Shown: positions 1 to 9,910, counted from the stretch's first letter. The stretch: DNA of 46,802 nucleotides from a bacterium (GCA_025774845.1 JALGZP010000009.1:1-46802); one strand, 5' to 3'. Numbers and translations: made by a program. Notes: a model not told the origin generated them from the letters alone.

Positions 1-530
1 TTGGTCAGGCCGACCGAATTGATCCAATCCTCTAGCTCACCGGTCCTTCCCCGGAGAGTGGCGGCCGACCTGTATTCATCGGGCAAGGTCAGATCGAAAA
101 CAAGAAAGCCTGATGAGTCAGTTGCCTCGAAGAGCGCGTAAGATGTTGCGAGTTCGCCCAGACTCTTAACCACGGTCTCCTGCCCGATCGCGATGAAGCT
201 CTTTTCAGACAGATCTCCTTCGTACTTGAGTGCCATTCTGAGCGCCCCTTGAAACACGGACGGCAGGCCTTCGACGCGGAACATATCGGTTACAGCGCCC
301 GTGGTGTAGGGTGCGTCCTCAGTTGCGACGTAGAGTTCTAGTTCGGTGGTTCCGCTAAATGCGCCATCCGGGATAGTCAGCATGAAGTAAAGCGTACCGC
401 CCGCCGGTCCGATTGTGGCGGTCGCAAGAGGCTCATCCTGTGGGGTGTCGGTGTCCGTCGGGCCGTCGCTTGAACACCCGGAAATCACTATCGGGACACA
501 TACGAAAGCAACAACCAAGAACCGCTTCAT
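1..530 (-). CDS. Putative secreted lipoprotein, C-terminus cut by window edge
   Basis: The protein starts at an ATG at 530-528, with a GAGGGAG-type Shine-Dalgarno upstream, and runs off the left edge after about 176 codons. It opens with a short basic and hydrophobic stretch ending in a lipobox (ISGC, Cys19), then a Thr/Asp/Pro-rich linker, so it is probably a lipoprotein held at an outer face of the envelope. After the linker comes a segment with an ATIGPAGGTL motif, reminiscent of the start of ZU5-like beta-sandwich domains; this likeness is weak. No catalytic motif is visible. It lies 53 nt downstream of the GH57 gene on the same strand and may be co-transcribed with it. Function unknown. 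Confidence 0.7.
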   Translation of the reverse strand, partial: MKRFLVVAFVCVPIVISGCSSDGPTDTDTPQDEPLATATIGPAGGTLYFMLTIPDGAFSGTTELELYVATEDAPYTTGAVTDMFRVEGLPSVFQGALRMALKYEGDLSEKSFIAIGQETVVKSLGELATSYALFEATDSSGFLVFDLTLPDEYRSAATLRGRTGELEDWINSVGLT

Positions 531-583
531 GGCTTCTCCCTCGCTGGTCTTGTGCGTTCAGACGTTGTCACGTAAATGGTCAC

Positions 584-3409
584 CTACCTGGTGAGTATTA
601 CCTTGTGAGTTTGTGACCGTCCACTGCAATCGAGCGAGATAAGATAGATCCCGGGCGAAACACGACTGCCGTCGGTGGCTGTGCCGTCCCAGGTGAAGCA
701 ATGCGTTCCTTCACCAACCGACCCGCGGGCCAGCGTTCTGACCTGTCTCCCGGTGAGATCATAGACTGTAAGCGAGATAGCCTGCGGCCGGGGGAGATAT
801 AGGCTGATGCTTGTATGCGTGCTGAACGGATTGGGTCCTGCCGATAGGAGGGCCGTCTCGCCGCCGGGCTGACGCGGGTCGATCCCGCTTACTGATAGCG
901 GGAACCAGACGTATTCAGACTGATCGAGATCGCCGTTAGCATCACCTTCCGGTGCCTGGGCCTGGAGCGTTCCGCCGTCGGGGGATTGATAACCGCCCAC
1001 GGCAAGGTAGACACCATCGGGGAGCGGCAGACCGAGGTAAGTTTCGAGTTTCACAATCCCCTCGAGATAAGATCCTGATGCGCAGTCGACATCCGTCGTA
1101 ACAACCGTTTCGGTGTCATCGAACCAACCGCACCAGTTGTTGGAATCCTCATTTCCGAGGAACATCGTCCTGCCGGCAACAGTACCCGTCTTCGCCCAGG
1201 GAGCCCCCACGGGACTTGAAAGATCTATACCTACCACAATGAAGTGATCCCATGAACCGGTTGCGCCCACTCCTTCGGAGGCCAGATAGAGATATTCGCC
1301 GTCCCAATCGGCATAAAGACCCAGGTCATCGCTTGAAGCCACAAGTGTCGATGTAGAATCAAGACTGCCGTCGATCACATGAGAAACACTGCCGCCGCCC
1401 TCGCCTACCCATACGTGCTGGATCGGGCTTCGCTTGATTTGTCCCAGTGAATCCTCCGCCTCGACATAGTAGTCGACAAGGACCTCTGAGAGCCCTGTCA
1501 CCTGCACATAGTATTCATCCGCCATGTAGTCCGGCAGCACAGAGAAGTTGATGCCGGGATCTCCCAGGAAGTTGTCCTTGGGGAAATCACGGTAGTTCAT
1601 GGAGAGAGTCTGCCACGCTCCGACTTCGGCTCCACCGGCATAGGTCTCATTCTGATCGCTTGCCGTCGAGTTGGTGCCGTCCTCATCGATCCGGTACTTG
1701 AGATCCACGCGCGCGATACCCGAGACGTCGTAGGCGAAGGTCCAGACCCAGAAGTCGCTTTCCATCTCGGCACCCTGACCGCTGGGGTATCCCCAGAGCG
1801 CTCCACCGCCCCTGCCCCCGGGGTTCCAGGGGAGACGCTGGGGCAGCCAGATGGTGGGAGCCACAGTATCGCTTCCGCCCGTGATCACAGGGTCGGCATA
1901 CATCATGGCCGCGTTTGCCGCGAGCGTTGCCTTGACCTCCATGTCGAGTGATGTCCCGTAATACATGTAGCCACTTTCATAGCCTGAAAGCAGGTGGTGC
2001 CACGCCTTCTCCACGTCGGTGGCACCGGTTGTGGGGTCGTAGATCCTGGCCGGGTCGGGCGCGATACCCGAAATCGCTTCGGCCGTTTCCACCCGGTTCT
2101 CGGCAGCTGTCAGGACCGCCCAGTTCCGCTCATCTTCCGCCCACCCGCCGGGGATATCGAAATCGCCGAATGAATTGACAAGCGGCCAGTTCCAGTTGAT
2201 GTACTGGGGTGATCCGAAGTCGCCGTCGGCATTAACCCAGCCCCCGTCCTCTACATGCACGATGTCCCCGACATCGACCGGGTGATCCGCCAGGTACTCG
2301 GCAACCGTCGTGGGTTCGTAGCCCTGGGATGCCGCAGCGTGTGCGAAGCCTGTAACATTCTCATTGTAGTACGAATAACCGCCCGACCAGGCATTGTCGC
2401 CGTCATGGGCGAAGAGGATAAGCATGGGATAGTTGGGATCGTTATATGATGCGATGGCATCGATCTCGCCCGTACCGTAAAGGCCATAGCCCTCATTCCA
2501 ACTCTGGGCATTGGCGGCCGGGACGACGATGACAGACGAGGCCGCACCTGTGGCAGGGTCAACATACCTGGCATAGTGCGGTCTGAATCCGTATGGCGGC
2601 GGTGTCTTCACCGTGACCCCCCGGCTTATCGTGAGGTGGTCGTAATATCCCTGGGGCGGGTTCAGCTGGTCTGCAGGATTGGGGGGATCACAGTTATCCT
2701 GATCTGCAACGTAAGGGTAATCCTCGCATGCACGAGATATATGTACGTCTGCGACAATCGTCCACTCAATGCCCTGCTCTACGAGAACCGGGATCATGCG
2801 CTCGGAGAAACAGGTCTCGGCGGGGAAGTAGCCCCCGGGGAAGTTCGTGTCACCCCAGGCTGCCTGGTACGCAACCTTGGCGACCTCGATCTCTTTCCGG
2901 AATGCTTTTTCATCCATCAGGGGTGCGATCGGATGGTGGGCGGCGACCAGCAACTGATCAAGCCGGGGCCGGCCGCCGGATGTAGTCCATGACCGGGCCG
3001 TCCGGTAGTCATTGTACCAGTTCGGGGCATAGCGGCCGCCATTCCAGCCTGCATTGGCAAGGCTCGTCACGTTTTCGATCAGGGCGGCCGCAAAGCTCAT
3101 CTGACCGCCCGCATCCGCCAGATCGAGGATAGAGCTGATAGCATCCCTCGGGTAATTCTGGTAGTCGCTGACACGGTCGTCCTTGTTGAAAATGCCGAAG
3201 ACATCACTCTCGGAGTGGCCCAGGGTTATGGTTTCATATGCGGTCTCATACCTTGAGGGAGTCCACGTGCTTCTATCCGGCCAGTAGATCGGCTGGTGCA
3301 TGTGCCAGAGATAGGTCGTATGAACGGGAGCCGCAAGTTGCACACCGGGGCAGAGTACCCCGATGAGGATAGCAAGAACAGCAACTGCGATTAAGGTCCG
3401 CCGCGACAA
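584..3409 (-). CDS. Secreted glycoside hydrolase family 57-like protein with C-terminal FlgD-type domain
   Basis: This 941-residue protein has an N-terminal signal peptide (hydrophobic to about residue 26). It then has the GH57 opening motif WHMHQP (residues 35-40), a GYFPAETCFSE segment in which Glu198 fits the GH57 nucleophile, and an AHDGDN segment near residue 330 that fits the region carrying the catalytic Asp. GH57 enzymes act on alpha-glucans such as starch or glycogen; the substrate here is not readable. The middle of the protein (about 520-850) is beta-rich and unassigned. The last 80 residues (GPNPF...YDLTGRQVRTL...SPGIYLISL) form a FlgD/Por-secretion-like Ig domain, typical of FCB-group exoenzymes. 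The start is TTG at 3409 behind a G-rich ribosome site. It is divergent from the kinase gene. Confidence 0.82.
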   Translation of the reverse strand: MSRRTLIAVAVLAILIGVLCPGVQLAAPVHTTYLWHMHQPIYWPDRSTWTPSRYETAYETITLGHSESDVFGIFNKDDRVSDYQNYPRDAISSILDLADAGGQMSFAAALIENVTSLANAGWNGGRYAPNWYNDYRTARSWTTSGGRPRLDQLLVAAHHPIAPLMDEKAFRKEIEVAKVAYQAAWGDTNFPGGYFPAETCFSERMIPVLVEQGIEWTIVADVHISRACEDYPYVADQDNCDPPNPADQLNPPQGYYDHLTISRGVTVKTPPPYGFRPHYARYVDPATGAASSVIVVPAANAQSWNEGYGLYGTGEIDAIASYNDPNYPMLILFAHDGDNAWSGGYSYYNENVTGFAHAAASQGYEPTTVAEYLADHPVDVGDIVHVEDGGWVNADGDFGSPQYINWNWPLVNSFGDFDIPGGWAEDERNWAVLTAAENRVETAEAISGIAPDPARIYDPTTGATDVEKAWHHLLSGYESGYMYYGTSLDMEVKATLAANAAMMYADPVITGGSDTVAPTIWLPQRLPWNPGGRGGGALWGYPSGQGAEMESDFWVWTFAYDVSGIARVDLKYRIDEDGTNSTASDQNETYAGGAEVGAWQTLSMNYRDFPKDNFLGDPGINFSVLPDYMADEYYVQVTGLSEVLVDYYVEAEDSLGQIKRSPIQHVWVGEGGGSVSHVIDGSLDSTSTLVASSDDLGLYADWDGEYLYLASEGVGATGSWDHFIVVGIDLSSPVGAPWAKTGTVAGRTMFLGNEDSNNWCGWFDDTETVVTTDVDCASGSYLEGIVKLETYLGLPLPDGVYLAVGGYQSPDGGTLQAQAPEGDANGDLDQSEYVWFPLSVSGIDPRQPGGETALLSAGPNPFSTHTSISLYLPRPQAISLTVYDLTGRQVRTLARGSVGEGTHCFTWDGTATDGSRVSPGIYLISLDCSGRSQTHKVILTR

Positions 3410-3508
3410 TAGATACCCCCCGATCAGTATTTCCGGTGAGAACGCGTTCCAGGAGGCCTGCCGAAGTCCGCCTGCTTGTTTTCTCAGCGTTGTCCTGTTT
3501 CTTCCCTT

Positions 3509-3537
3509 ATTCTACCACATTCCAGGCGTGTATTCAA
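3509..3537 (-). promoter_or_regulatory. Sigma-70-type promoter of the GH57 gene
   Basis: Read on the minus strand, TTGAAT (3537-3532) is followed by a 17-nt spacer and TAGAAT (3514-3509). The spacer ends in TGG, giving an extended -10. Transcription would start near 3502, about 90 nt before the TTG start codon. The -10 block is one arm of an 11-bp inverted repeat shared with the divergent kinase promoter. Confidence 0.6.
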
Positions 3538-3588
3538 CGTGGAGGCGGCTCACCGGTGATACGGCGGTGGCCCGCCGGGAGTTTTAGC

Positions 3589-3617
3589 TATTCAAGCGGG
3601 GACCCCTGTGGTAGAAT
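3589..3617 (+). promoter_or_regulatory. Extended -10 promoter of the kinase gene
   Basis: TGGTAGAAT at 3609-3617 is an extended -10 element, 24 nt before the kinase ATG. The -35 position (TATTCA, 3589-3594) is poor, as is common for extended -10 promoters. TGTGGTAGAAT (3607-3617) is the exact reverse complement of 3509-3519, so the two outward promoters mirror each other. Confidence 0.5.
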
Positions 3618-3641
3618 TGGCGTGTCAGAGAGCGATGTGCC

Positions 3642-6407
3642 ATGGAATGCCCAAAATGCCATTCAAAGACCCACGACGACAGTCGTTTCTGCCGTATTTG
3701 CGGCGAGCAACTGCTTCCCGGTGATGAGACTTCACTGGTCGATACGGAATCCCTCGAGCAAAGCACGCGGGCGCAGGTTGTGGGAGATCTCTTCGCCGGG
3801 AGATACAAGCTGCTTGAGCAAATCGGCAAGGGCGGTATGGGCGTCGTCTACAAGGCCCATGACACGAAGCTCAAGCGTAACGTTGCCCTGAAATTTCTCC
3901 CGTCGGAGTTCACCCGGGATGCCGAGGCAAAAGAGCGCTTTATCCACGAAGCCCAGACGGCATCCAGTCTTGATCATCCCAACATATGCACCATCCACGA
4001 GATTCACGAAGCGCCGGGTGGCCAGCTTTTTATATCGATGGCCTGCTATGAAGGTGAGACGGTAAGGGACAAGATCAAACGGGGACCGCTTGAGATTGAC
4101 GAGGCGCTCCGCATCGCGGGCCAGGTCGCCGACGGTCTTGAGGAAACACACAAGAAGGGTATCGTTCACCGTGACATCAAACCGGGCAACATCATAGTGA
4201 AGACCGGTGGTGCGGCGAAGATCATGGATTTCGGTCTCGCCAAACTTGCCGGTGAAAGGGATCTTACCAAGACAGGGACAACCGTCGGCACGGTTGCCTA
4301 TATGTCACCCGAGCAAGCCCAGGGCCGCGAAGTCGATCATCGAACCGACATCTGGTCTCTGGGGGTTGTGCTTCACCAGATGGTGACCGGTGAGCAACCC
4401 TTCAAGGGCGAAAAGGCACAGGCGATCATCTACTCGATCCTTAATGAGGAACCGGAACCTGTCACCGGGTTGAAGGAGGGAATTCCTGCCGGGGTGGAAG
4501 AGGTTGTGACGAGATGTTTGCAGAAAGATCCCGCCGAGCGTTATCAGTCGGTTGCAGACATATCGGAAGCCCTCAGGAGTCTGAGGGGGGATGTGAGCTC
4601 GGGGTGGATATCTACCGGCAGGACGACATCGACCACGCGTTTCGCAGGGACCCATGATCTCCGGAAGGTGCTGATTCCGGGTGTGGTTGCGGTCCTGGCC
4701 GTGCTGTTGCTCTTGAGTCTTAAGACCGGGCGATTCAGGAATCTTCTGGGGATCGGGCCGGGCACCTCGCTTGCGGCTATGCAGGTTGCCATCCTTCCCT
4801 GGGAGTTTGTGGGTGGGAGTGAAGAGGATCAGGCCCTCTGTGACGGCTTGGCAAAGACACTTACCGATAAAATGGAAGACCTGCAGCGCTTTCATGACAC
4901 TTTTTCGGTTGTACCTGCCAAGAGAGTCCAGAGAGTGAAACGGGTTGGGATGGTGGATGTCAGTCGTGAGTTATGTGCCAACGTGGCGATAACCGGTACG
5001 ATGCACCGGTCGGGCGGACGGCTCACGCTTGATCTTGTGCGGAATGACATAATGACGGAAGACCGGGACCGGATAGGTGCCGAGACAGTGGAGCAACGAA
5101 GGGCAGCTCCCATAAGTGACCCGGTTGCGAATCTCTCGACCTGGCAAGACAGCCTTCCGAACCGGCTGGCCGAGTTGCTGGATCTTGACCTTAAACCCGG
5201 TGAGCGCAGCCTCCTGGCAGAGGGACGCACAACCATCCCTCGTGCGTACGAGCTTCACCTTCGGGGCACAGGTCACGTGTACCCCTATCGGGCCGAGCAG
5301 GATGTGGACGCGGGCATCCGCCTGTTCGAAGAGGCCATAAACCAGGACCCCTCATTCGGGCCGGCATATGTGGATCTGGGAATGGCCCATATGTGGAAGT
5401 GCCTGGAGACCGAAGATCCCGAGTGCGCCGATAGAGCGGTCCGTTTTTGCGAGATTGCGCTTGAGAGAAGCACACGTCCCGCACTCGTCCATAGGGCTCT
5501 GGGCGATATCCACGTGCACCTCGAGGACTATGAGAGTGGAGTCGAGCAGTACCGGCAGTCGCTCGCCATCGATTCTACTGACTTCGCCGTTCACTTCAAA
5601 TTGGGCTACGCCTACGATCTGCTGGGTGACCTTGACCATGCAAAGGAAGCCTACCAGAAGGTAGTACAACTCCGGCCGCGTCATGCCGAGGCCCTGCACA
5701 GTCTCGGCTATTTCTATCTGAGACAGGGCGACTATGACCCTGCGATAGTACTCCTCCGGAGAGTGATCGAACTGGAGCCGTACCGGTCCAGAGGCTACAC
5801 GCATCTTGGGATCGCGTATTTTAAGCTTGACCAGCTGACAGAAGCAGTCAAAATGTTTGAGCAGGTGCTGGCGAATGCGGACACCACTTACGCGGTGTGC
5901 TCAAACCTGGGGACAGTCTATTACTGGCAGAACCGCTATGCCGACGCTGCGAGGATGTACAGGGTCGCCCTTACCAGGAACGACAATGACTACAGGGTGT
6001 GGGGCAATCTTGCCGGGAGTTATTACTGGATGCCCGGGCAGGAGGAGGAGGCCCAGGGAACCTTCGAAACCGCAACCCGGCTTGCCGAGGCGAACCTGGA
6101 GGCCGACCCCGGTAATGCGGACGTGATGGCTGATCTCATGAGCTATTACGCCATAATGGGGAACAGGGAGAGATCGGAATCGCTGCTTGAGCAGATAGTG
6201 GAGCTTGAGCCGACGGAGCCGATAATGATCTTCCGGATTGCCGAGACGTATGAGCAGTTAGGCGAACGGGTGCTTGCGCTTGAATGGATTAGAAAGGCAC
6301 TGGAGGGAGGGTCACCGGTCGTAAAGGTCATGCGCTATCCGGGGCTAAAGGACCTCCGTGCGGACCCACGCTACCGCGAACTGCTTGATAACATTGAGAC
6401 GAAATAG
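3642..6407 (+). CDS. Membrane Ser/Thr protein kinase with zinc ribbon and TPR domain
   Basis: This 921-residue protein begins with a zinc ribbon (C3-x2-C6, C17-x2-C20). A complete Hanks-type kinase domain (about 54-315) follows: glycine loop GKGGMG, Lys84 in VALKF, HRD at 177-179 and DFG at 197-199. One membrane segment lies at about 343-360. Residues 375-520 resemble the FlgO/TolB-like domain often found in such kinases, and about 530-915 are TPR repeats. The kinase would face the cytoplasm and the TPRs the periplasm, so an external signal or partner could control phosphorylation of unknown targets. ATG 3642 is preceded by only a weak AGAG ribosome site. The cupredoxin-like gene follows 31 nt downstream and may be co-transcribed. 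Confidence 0.93.
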   Translation: MECPKCHSKTHDDSRFCRICGEQLLPGDETSLVDTESLEQSTRAQVVGDLFAGRYKLLEQIGKGGMGVVYKAHDTKLKRNVALKFLPSEFTRDAEAKERFIHEAQTASSLDHPNICTIHEIHEAPGGQLFISMACYEGETVRDKIKRGPLEIDEALRIAGQVADGLEETHKKGIVHRDIKPGNIIVKTGGAAKIMDFGLAKLAGERDLTKTGTTVGTVAYMSPEQAQGREVDHRTDIWSLGVVLHQMVTGEQPFKGEKAQAIIYSILNEEPEPVTGLKEGIPAGVEEVVTRCLQKDPAERYQSVADISEALRSLRGDVSSGWISTGRTTSTTRFAGTHDLRKVLIPGVVAVLAVLLLLSLKTGRFRNLLGIGPGTSLAAMQVAILPWEFVGGSEEDQALCDGLAKTLTDKMEDLQRFHDTFSVVPAKRVQRVKRVGMVDVSRELCANVAITGTMHRSGGRLTLDLVRNDIMTEDRDRIGAETVEQRRAAPISDPVANLSTWQDSLPNRLAELLDLDLKPGERSLLAEGRTTIPRAYELHLRGTGHVYPYRAEQDVDAGIRLFEEAINQDPSFGPAYVDLGMAHMWKCLETEDPECADRAVRFCEIALERSTRPALVHRALGDIHVHLEDYESGVEQYRQSLAIDSTDFAVHFKLGYAYDLLGDLDHAKEAYQKVVQLRPRHAEALHSLGYFYLRQGDYDPAIVLLRRVIELEPYRSRGYTHLGIAYFKLDQLTEAVKMFEQVLANADTTYAVCSNLGTVYYWQNRYADAARMYRVALTRNDNDYRVWGNLAGSYYWMPGQEEEAQGTFETATRLAEANLEADPGNADVMADLMSYYAIMGNRERSESLLEQIVELEPTEPIMIFRIAETYEQLGERVLALEWIRKALEGGSPVVKVMRYPGLKDLRADPRYRELLDNIETK

Positions 6408-6438
6408 CAGCAAGACACGAACGAAGGGAGGTGAAGAC

Positions 6439-6936
6439 ATGGCACAACCAAAGAAGCCCGATCCGCTTGCAAAGGTAGCACAAGAACGGCACGTGAACAT
6501 ATTCAGCACCGGCGGTAAGAACGTGGTATGGCCGCCATACTTGCTGGTTAAAGAAGGTGAGGTCGTCGTCATCCGGGCGATAAACACTCCGGTGACGATT
6601 CATCTACCCAGGCCTGCTGTACTTAAGCACTCGCCAGGAGCAGGCGAGGAGATCATCGACACCCTGACGGACGTGGGACTGATGATCGAGATCCCCGAAG
6701 GTAAGCTTGTGAGGTTCAAGGCAAGAGAAAGGAAGTTCGACAAGAAGTTCACCGGCTGGCTCAAGTCCAAGAGCCGCAGCCGCGAGTATCCAAAGCGCGG
6801 CATCTATGCTTACTCGGCATTCTGCAAGAAACAGGGGGACTTTGCAGAGGGCAACTCGTCACCTGTGATGATCTTTGAGCCGCCCGACCCGCCGCCGAGC
6901 AAAAGAAAGCCAGGCGAAGAGCCGGGACCGCCATAA
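6439..6936 (+). CDS. Cupredoxin-like hypothetical protein
   Basis: I chose ATG 6439 because GGGAGGTG lies just upstream; longer starts would overlap the kinase. The 165-residue product has no signal peptide. Its pattern suggests a cupredoxin beta-sandwich: VNIFSTGGKNVVWPP, then VVVIRAINTPVTIHLP, then a late segment GIYAYSAFCKKQGDFAEGNS with one Cys between aromatic residues, and a Pro-rich basic tail. The His in TIHLP and the Cys in SAFCK could be copper ligands, but the usual C-x(2-4)-H-x(2-4)-M block is not evident, so metal binding is doubtful. It could instead be a small structural or kinase-linked protein. The position 31 nt after the kinase suggests a shared transcript. Confidence 0.75.
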   Translation: MAQPKKPDPLAKVAQERHVNIFSTGGKNVVWPPYLLVKEGEVVVIRAINTPVTIHLPRPAVLKHSPGAGEEIIDTLTDVGLMIEIPEGKLVRFKARERKFDKKFTGWLKSKSRSREYPKRGIYAYSAFCKKQGDFAEGNSSPVMIFEPPDPPPSKRKPGEEPGPP

Positions 6937-6974
6937 TAGATCGAAGTTCTGAGGTCTATAGCGTAAGGATACAA

Positions 6975-7048
6975 GGGCCCGGAGACAGTGGCCGGGCCCC
7001 GGGGAAGGGTTATGTCCGGGGCAGCCCCGACCCTGGCAGTGGCCGGAC
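6975..7048 (+). other. Structured GC-rich spacer between the cupredoxin-like gene and fusA
   Basis: Two stem-loops lie here. GGGCCCGG (6975-6982) pairs with CCGGGCCC (6992-6999) around a 9-nt loop. GTCCGG (7014-7019) pairs with CCGGAC (7043-7048) and encloses a smaller CGGGG/CCCCG stem (7017-7021/7025-7029). No U-run follows directly, though TTTTTT occurs at 7066-7071. It could end the upstream transcript or act as a folded leader of fusA. Confidence 0.45.
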
Positions 7049-7123
7049 GGTAACGCAGCGCTTGCTTTTTTACGCCGGTGGCTATAGGTTATCCCTATTT
7101 CCCACGAGGAACACGAGAGGATA

Positions 7124-9217
7124 ATGGCTAAAGAGTTCGACATAAGCAGGGTCCGTAATATCGGCCTGATGGCCCACATCGATGCGGGGAAGACCACCGT
7201 GACTGAGCGGATCCTCTATTTCACAGGTAAGAGTCACAGGATGGGCGAAGTTCATGATGGTGAGGCCACCATGGACTGGATGGTGCAGGAGCAGGAGCGC
7301 GGCATAACGATTACCTCGGCCGCCACAACGACCTATTGGAACGACCACCGGGTCAATATCATCGATACCCCCGGCCATGTTGACTTCACTGCCGAGGTGG
7401 AACGCTCGTTGCGCGTGCTTGACGGGACAGTCGCGCTCTTCTGCGCCGTGGGCGGGGTTCAGCCCCAATCCGAGACCGTGTGGCGGCAGGCGGAGAAGTA
7501 CCAGGTGCCGCGCATAGCCTTTATAAACAAGATGGACCGGACGGGAGCCGACTTCGAGGGGGTTGTTGAAGAGATAAAACGGGAACTCGGAGCCAATGCC
7601 GTACCGGTAGTTATTCCGATCGGCGCAGAATCGAAGTTTGAGGGCATCATCGATCTCGTGGACATGAAAGCGGTCTACTACGACGACACGTCCGAGGGAA
7701 TAATGATAAGGGAAGAAGCAATCCCGGATGCCTTGCTCGAGAAGGCCCGCGAGGCCGAGAAGGTCATGATCGAGCGCATCAGCGAGGAAGACGATAACCT
7801 GATGGAGAAATTCATCGAGGGTGAAACACCCGAACGTGATGATGCTGTCAAGGCGATGCGTAAGGCCACCATCGACGGCCGGATAATCCCCGTCCTGTGC
7901 GGCGCCGCGCTCAGGAACAAGGGCGTACGGCGGCTGCTAGATGCCATCATAGATTATCTGCCGTCCCCCGTGGACAGGCCGCCCGTGATAGGCACACGTG
8001 ATGATGCGGAAAGCGAGATCATAACCCACCCCAATGACGATGCACCACTGGCGGCTCTTGCCTTCAAGGTTCAGGCAGATAAGCACATGGGCAAACTCAC
8101 ATATGTACGCGTGTATTCCGGAGTTCTCAAGTCGGCGGAGTTTGTCTATAACTCGACCAGGCAGAAGAGGCAGCGGATAGGCCGGCTCTTCGAGATGCAT
8201 GCGAACAAACGGCTGGCACGCGAATCGATGCGTGCCGGGGATGTCGGGGCGGTGATCGGTCTTGCCGACACGCGTACCGGGGACACGATCTGTTCTGAGG
8301 ACCGACCGATCATGCTTGAATCGATAGAGTTTCCGGCTCCGGTGATCGGGGTGGCTGTGAAGCCCGAAAGCCGGGCGGATAGTGATAAACTCGGGAGAGG
8401 ACTGGCCCGGCTTGCTGAGGAAGACCCGACCTTTACGGTCCGAAGCAATGCCGAGACCGGTGAGGTCATAATATCAGGTATGGGAGAGCTCCATCTGGAG
8501 GTCATAGCCGACCGGCTGCGACGCGAGTTCGGCGTCGGTGTCTCCGTTGGCAAGCCCCAGGTAGCATACCGCGAGACCATCATAGGTTCAGTTGAACATG
8601 TTCATAAACATGTAAAGCAGACAGGAGGCCACGGGCAGTACGCACATGTCTGCATGCGGGTCGAGCCCGGGACGCCCGGTTCGGGGCTCCGTTACAAGCC
8701 CGAGGTGGCCGGGGGCCGTATTCCGCGTGAATACCTCCCGGCAATTGAGCGCGGGATCATTGATATCATGGCGGAGGGGCCCTACGCCGGATTTCCGATG
8801 GTAGACATCGAGGTCACGGTATTCGACGGCTCGGCGCACGATGTAGATTCCTCCGAACAGGCATTCCGCCAGTGCGGGGCGACGGGGTTCCGCGATGCCT
8901 GTAAGAAGGCCGGCCTTGAGCTCCTGGAGCCCGTGATGTCCGTTGAAGTCGTGATGCCGGAAGATCACACTGGTTCGATCACCTCCAGCCTCTGCTCGCG
9001 GCGCGGGAAGATCGTCAACATGGAATCCAAGGGCAAGACCTGTATCCTCACGGCCAGGGTACCACTGGGGGATATGTTCGGGTATGCATCCGAGCTCCGG
9101 AACGCCACCAGCGGGCGCGGTGAATTCAGCATGCATTTCGAGCGCTATGAGGCAGTGCCGTATTCCATCGCAGAGGACATAGTAGCTGCCCGCCGCAAGG
9201 CCCGTGAGAAGGCATAA
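7124..9217 (+). CDS. fusA: Translation elongation factor G
   Basis: This 697-residue GTPase has the usual EF-G length and domain order. The G domain shows AHIDAGKT (P-loop, about residues 17-24), DTPGHVDF (G3) and NKMD (G4). The effector segment [10 protein letters not shown] precedes G3. Domain III and IV signatures such as [10 protein letters not shown] and the late [12 protein letters not shown] segment follow. EF-G drives translocation and, with RRF, ribosome recycling in the cytoplasm. ATG 7124 follows a GAGAGG ribosome site. It is not beside rpsL/rpsG/tuf, so it is either a relocated single copy or one of several EF-G paralogues; the window cannot tell. A GNAT gene starts 10 nt after its stop. 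Confidence 0.96.
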   Translation: MAKEFDISRVRNIGLMAHIDAGKTTVTERILYFTGKSHRMGEVHDGEATMDWMVQEQERGITITSAATTTYWNDHRVNIIDTPGHVDFTAEVERSLRVLDGTVALFCAVGGVQPQSETVWRQAEKYQVPRIAFINKMDRTGADFEGVVEEIKRELGANAVPVVIPIGAESKFEGIIDLVDMKAVYYDDTSEGIMIREEAIPDALLEKAREAEKVMIERISEEDDNLMEKFIEGETPERDDAVKAMRKATIDGRIIPVLCGAALRNKGVRRLLDAIIDYLPSPVDRPPVIGTRDDAESEIITHPNDDAPLAALAFKVQADKHMGKLTYVRVYSGVLKSAEFVYNSTRQKRQRIGRLFEMHANKRLARESMRAGDVGAVIGLADTRTGDTICSEDRPIMLESIEFPAPVIGVAVKPESRADSDKLGRGLARLAEEDPTFTVRSNAETGEVIISGMGELHLEVIADRLRREFGVGVSVGKPQVAYRETIIGSVEHVHKHVKQTGGHGQYAHVCMRVEPGTPGSGLRYKPEVAGGRIPREYLPAIERGIIDIMAEGPYAGFPMVDIEVTVFDGSAHDVDSSEQAFRQCGATGFRDACKKAGLELLEPVMSVEVVMPEDHTGSITSSLCSRRGKIVNMESKGKTCILTARVPLGDMFGYASELRNATSGRGEFSMHFERYEAVPYSIAEDIVAARRKAREKA

Positions 9218-9227
9218 GGTCCGCAGA

Positions 9228-9812
9228 ATGACCGCCTCAATTGAAGAGATTGGACCTGACCGCCTGGACGAGTATTCACTGGTCCCCATCGCATTCATGG
9301 TAACCTCTGTATTTTCAATGGATTCTATCGACAGCGGTCTGGGTGGTATCCTGCTCAAGGAGAGGGTCGTCGAGAGTCCCTATGTAAAGGACTACGATGC
9401 CTACGCCGACGGAGGTCCATCGGCCTGGCCCGGGCGGTTCGACGTTCGGAATTGGGGCTTCCTGCTGGCAAGTGAGAAGTCCCGGCCTGTCGGGGGTGCG
9501 GCACTCGCCTTTGATACCCCAACCGTGCATATGCTCGCCGGACGCCGGGACCTCGCCGTGCTGTGGGATATTCGGGTCCATCCGGGCCAGCGGCGCTCGG
9601 GAGTCGGGACTGCCTTGTTTGAGCAGGCGGCCGGCTGGGCGCGCAGGCGCGGGGCTAAACAGCTCAAGATTGAAACACAGAACATAAACGTCCCGGCCTG
9701 CAGATTCTATGCGAAACAGGGCTGCCACCTCGGTGAGGTCGATCGTTACGCCTATCGACGGCACCCCGATCTCGCCCATGAAGTCATGCTGATCTGGTAT
9801 CTCAATCTGTAG
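9228..9812 (+). CDS. GNAT acetyltransferase, streptothricin-acetyltransferase-like
   Basis: The preferred start is ATG 9228, preceded by AAGG at 9216-9219; an upstream in-frame start at 9204 would overlap fusA. The 194-residue protein has the GNAT acetyl-CoA loop HPGQRRSGVGTALF and motif B residues ETQNINVPACRFYAKQGC. It ends in EVMLIWYLNL. This end and the ETQ-NN-ACxFYAK pattern match the streptothricin N-acetyltransferase (Sat) type of GNAT. It would acetylate an amine with acetyl-CoA in the cytoplasm; whether that is an antibiotic, an amino acid or a protein amine is unknown. The 10-nt gap after fusA suggests read-through expression with a translation gene, which is unusual for a resistance enzyme. 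Confidence 0.87.
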   Translation: MTASIEEIGPDRLDEYSLVPIAFMVTSVFSMDSIDSGLGGILLKERVVESPYVKDYDAYADGGPSAWPGRFDVRNWGFLLASEKSRPVGGAALAFDTPTVHMLAGRRDLAVLWDIRVHPGQRRSGVGTALFEQAAGWARRRGAKQLKIETQNINVPACRFYAKQGCHLGEVDRYAYRRHPDLAHEVMLIWYLNL

Positions 9813-9910
9813 GACCATCATCGAATAGGCCCCAACCGGCAGAATTTGGTTCACTTCCTGGCAGTGTTGGCCGAAGCAAATAGTGAGGAATCCGATATCG
9901 TGGATAAATG

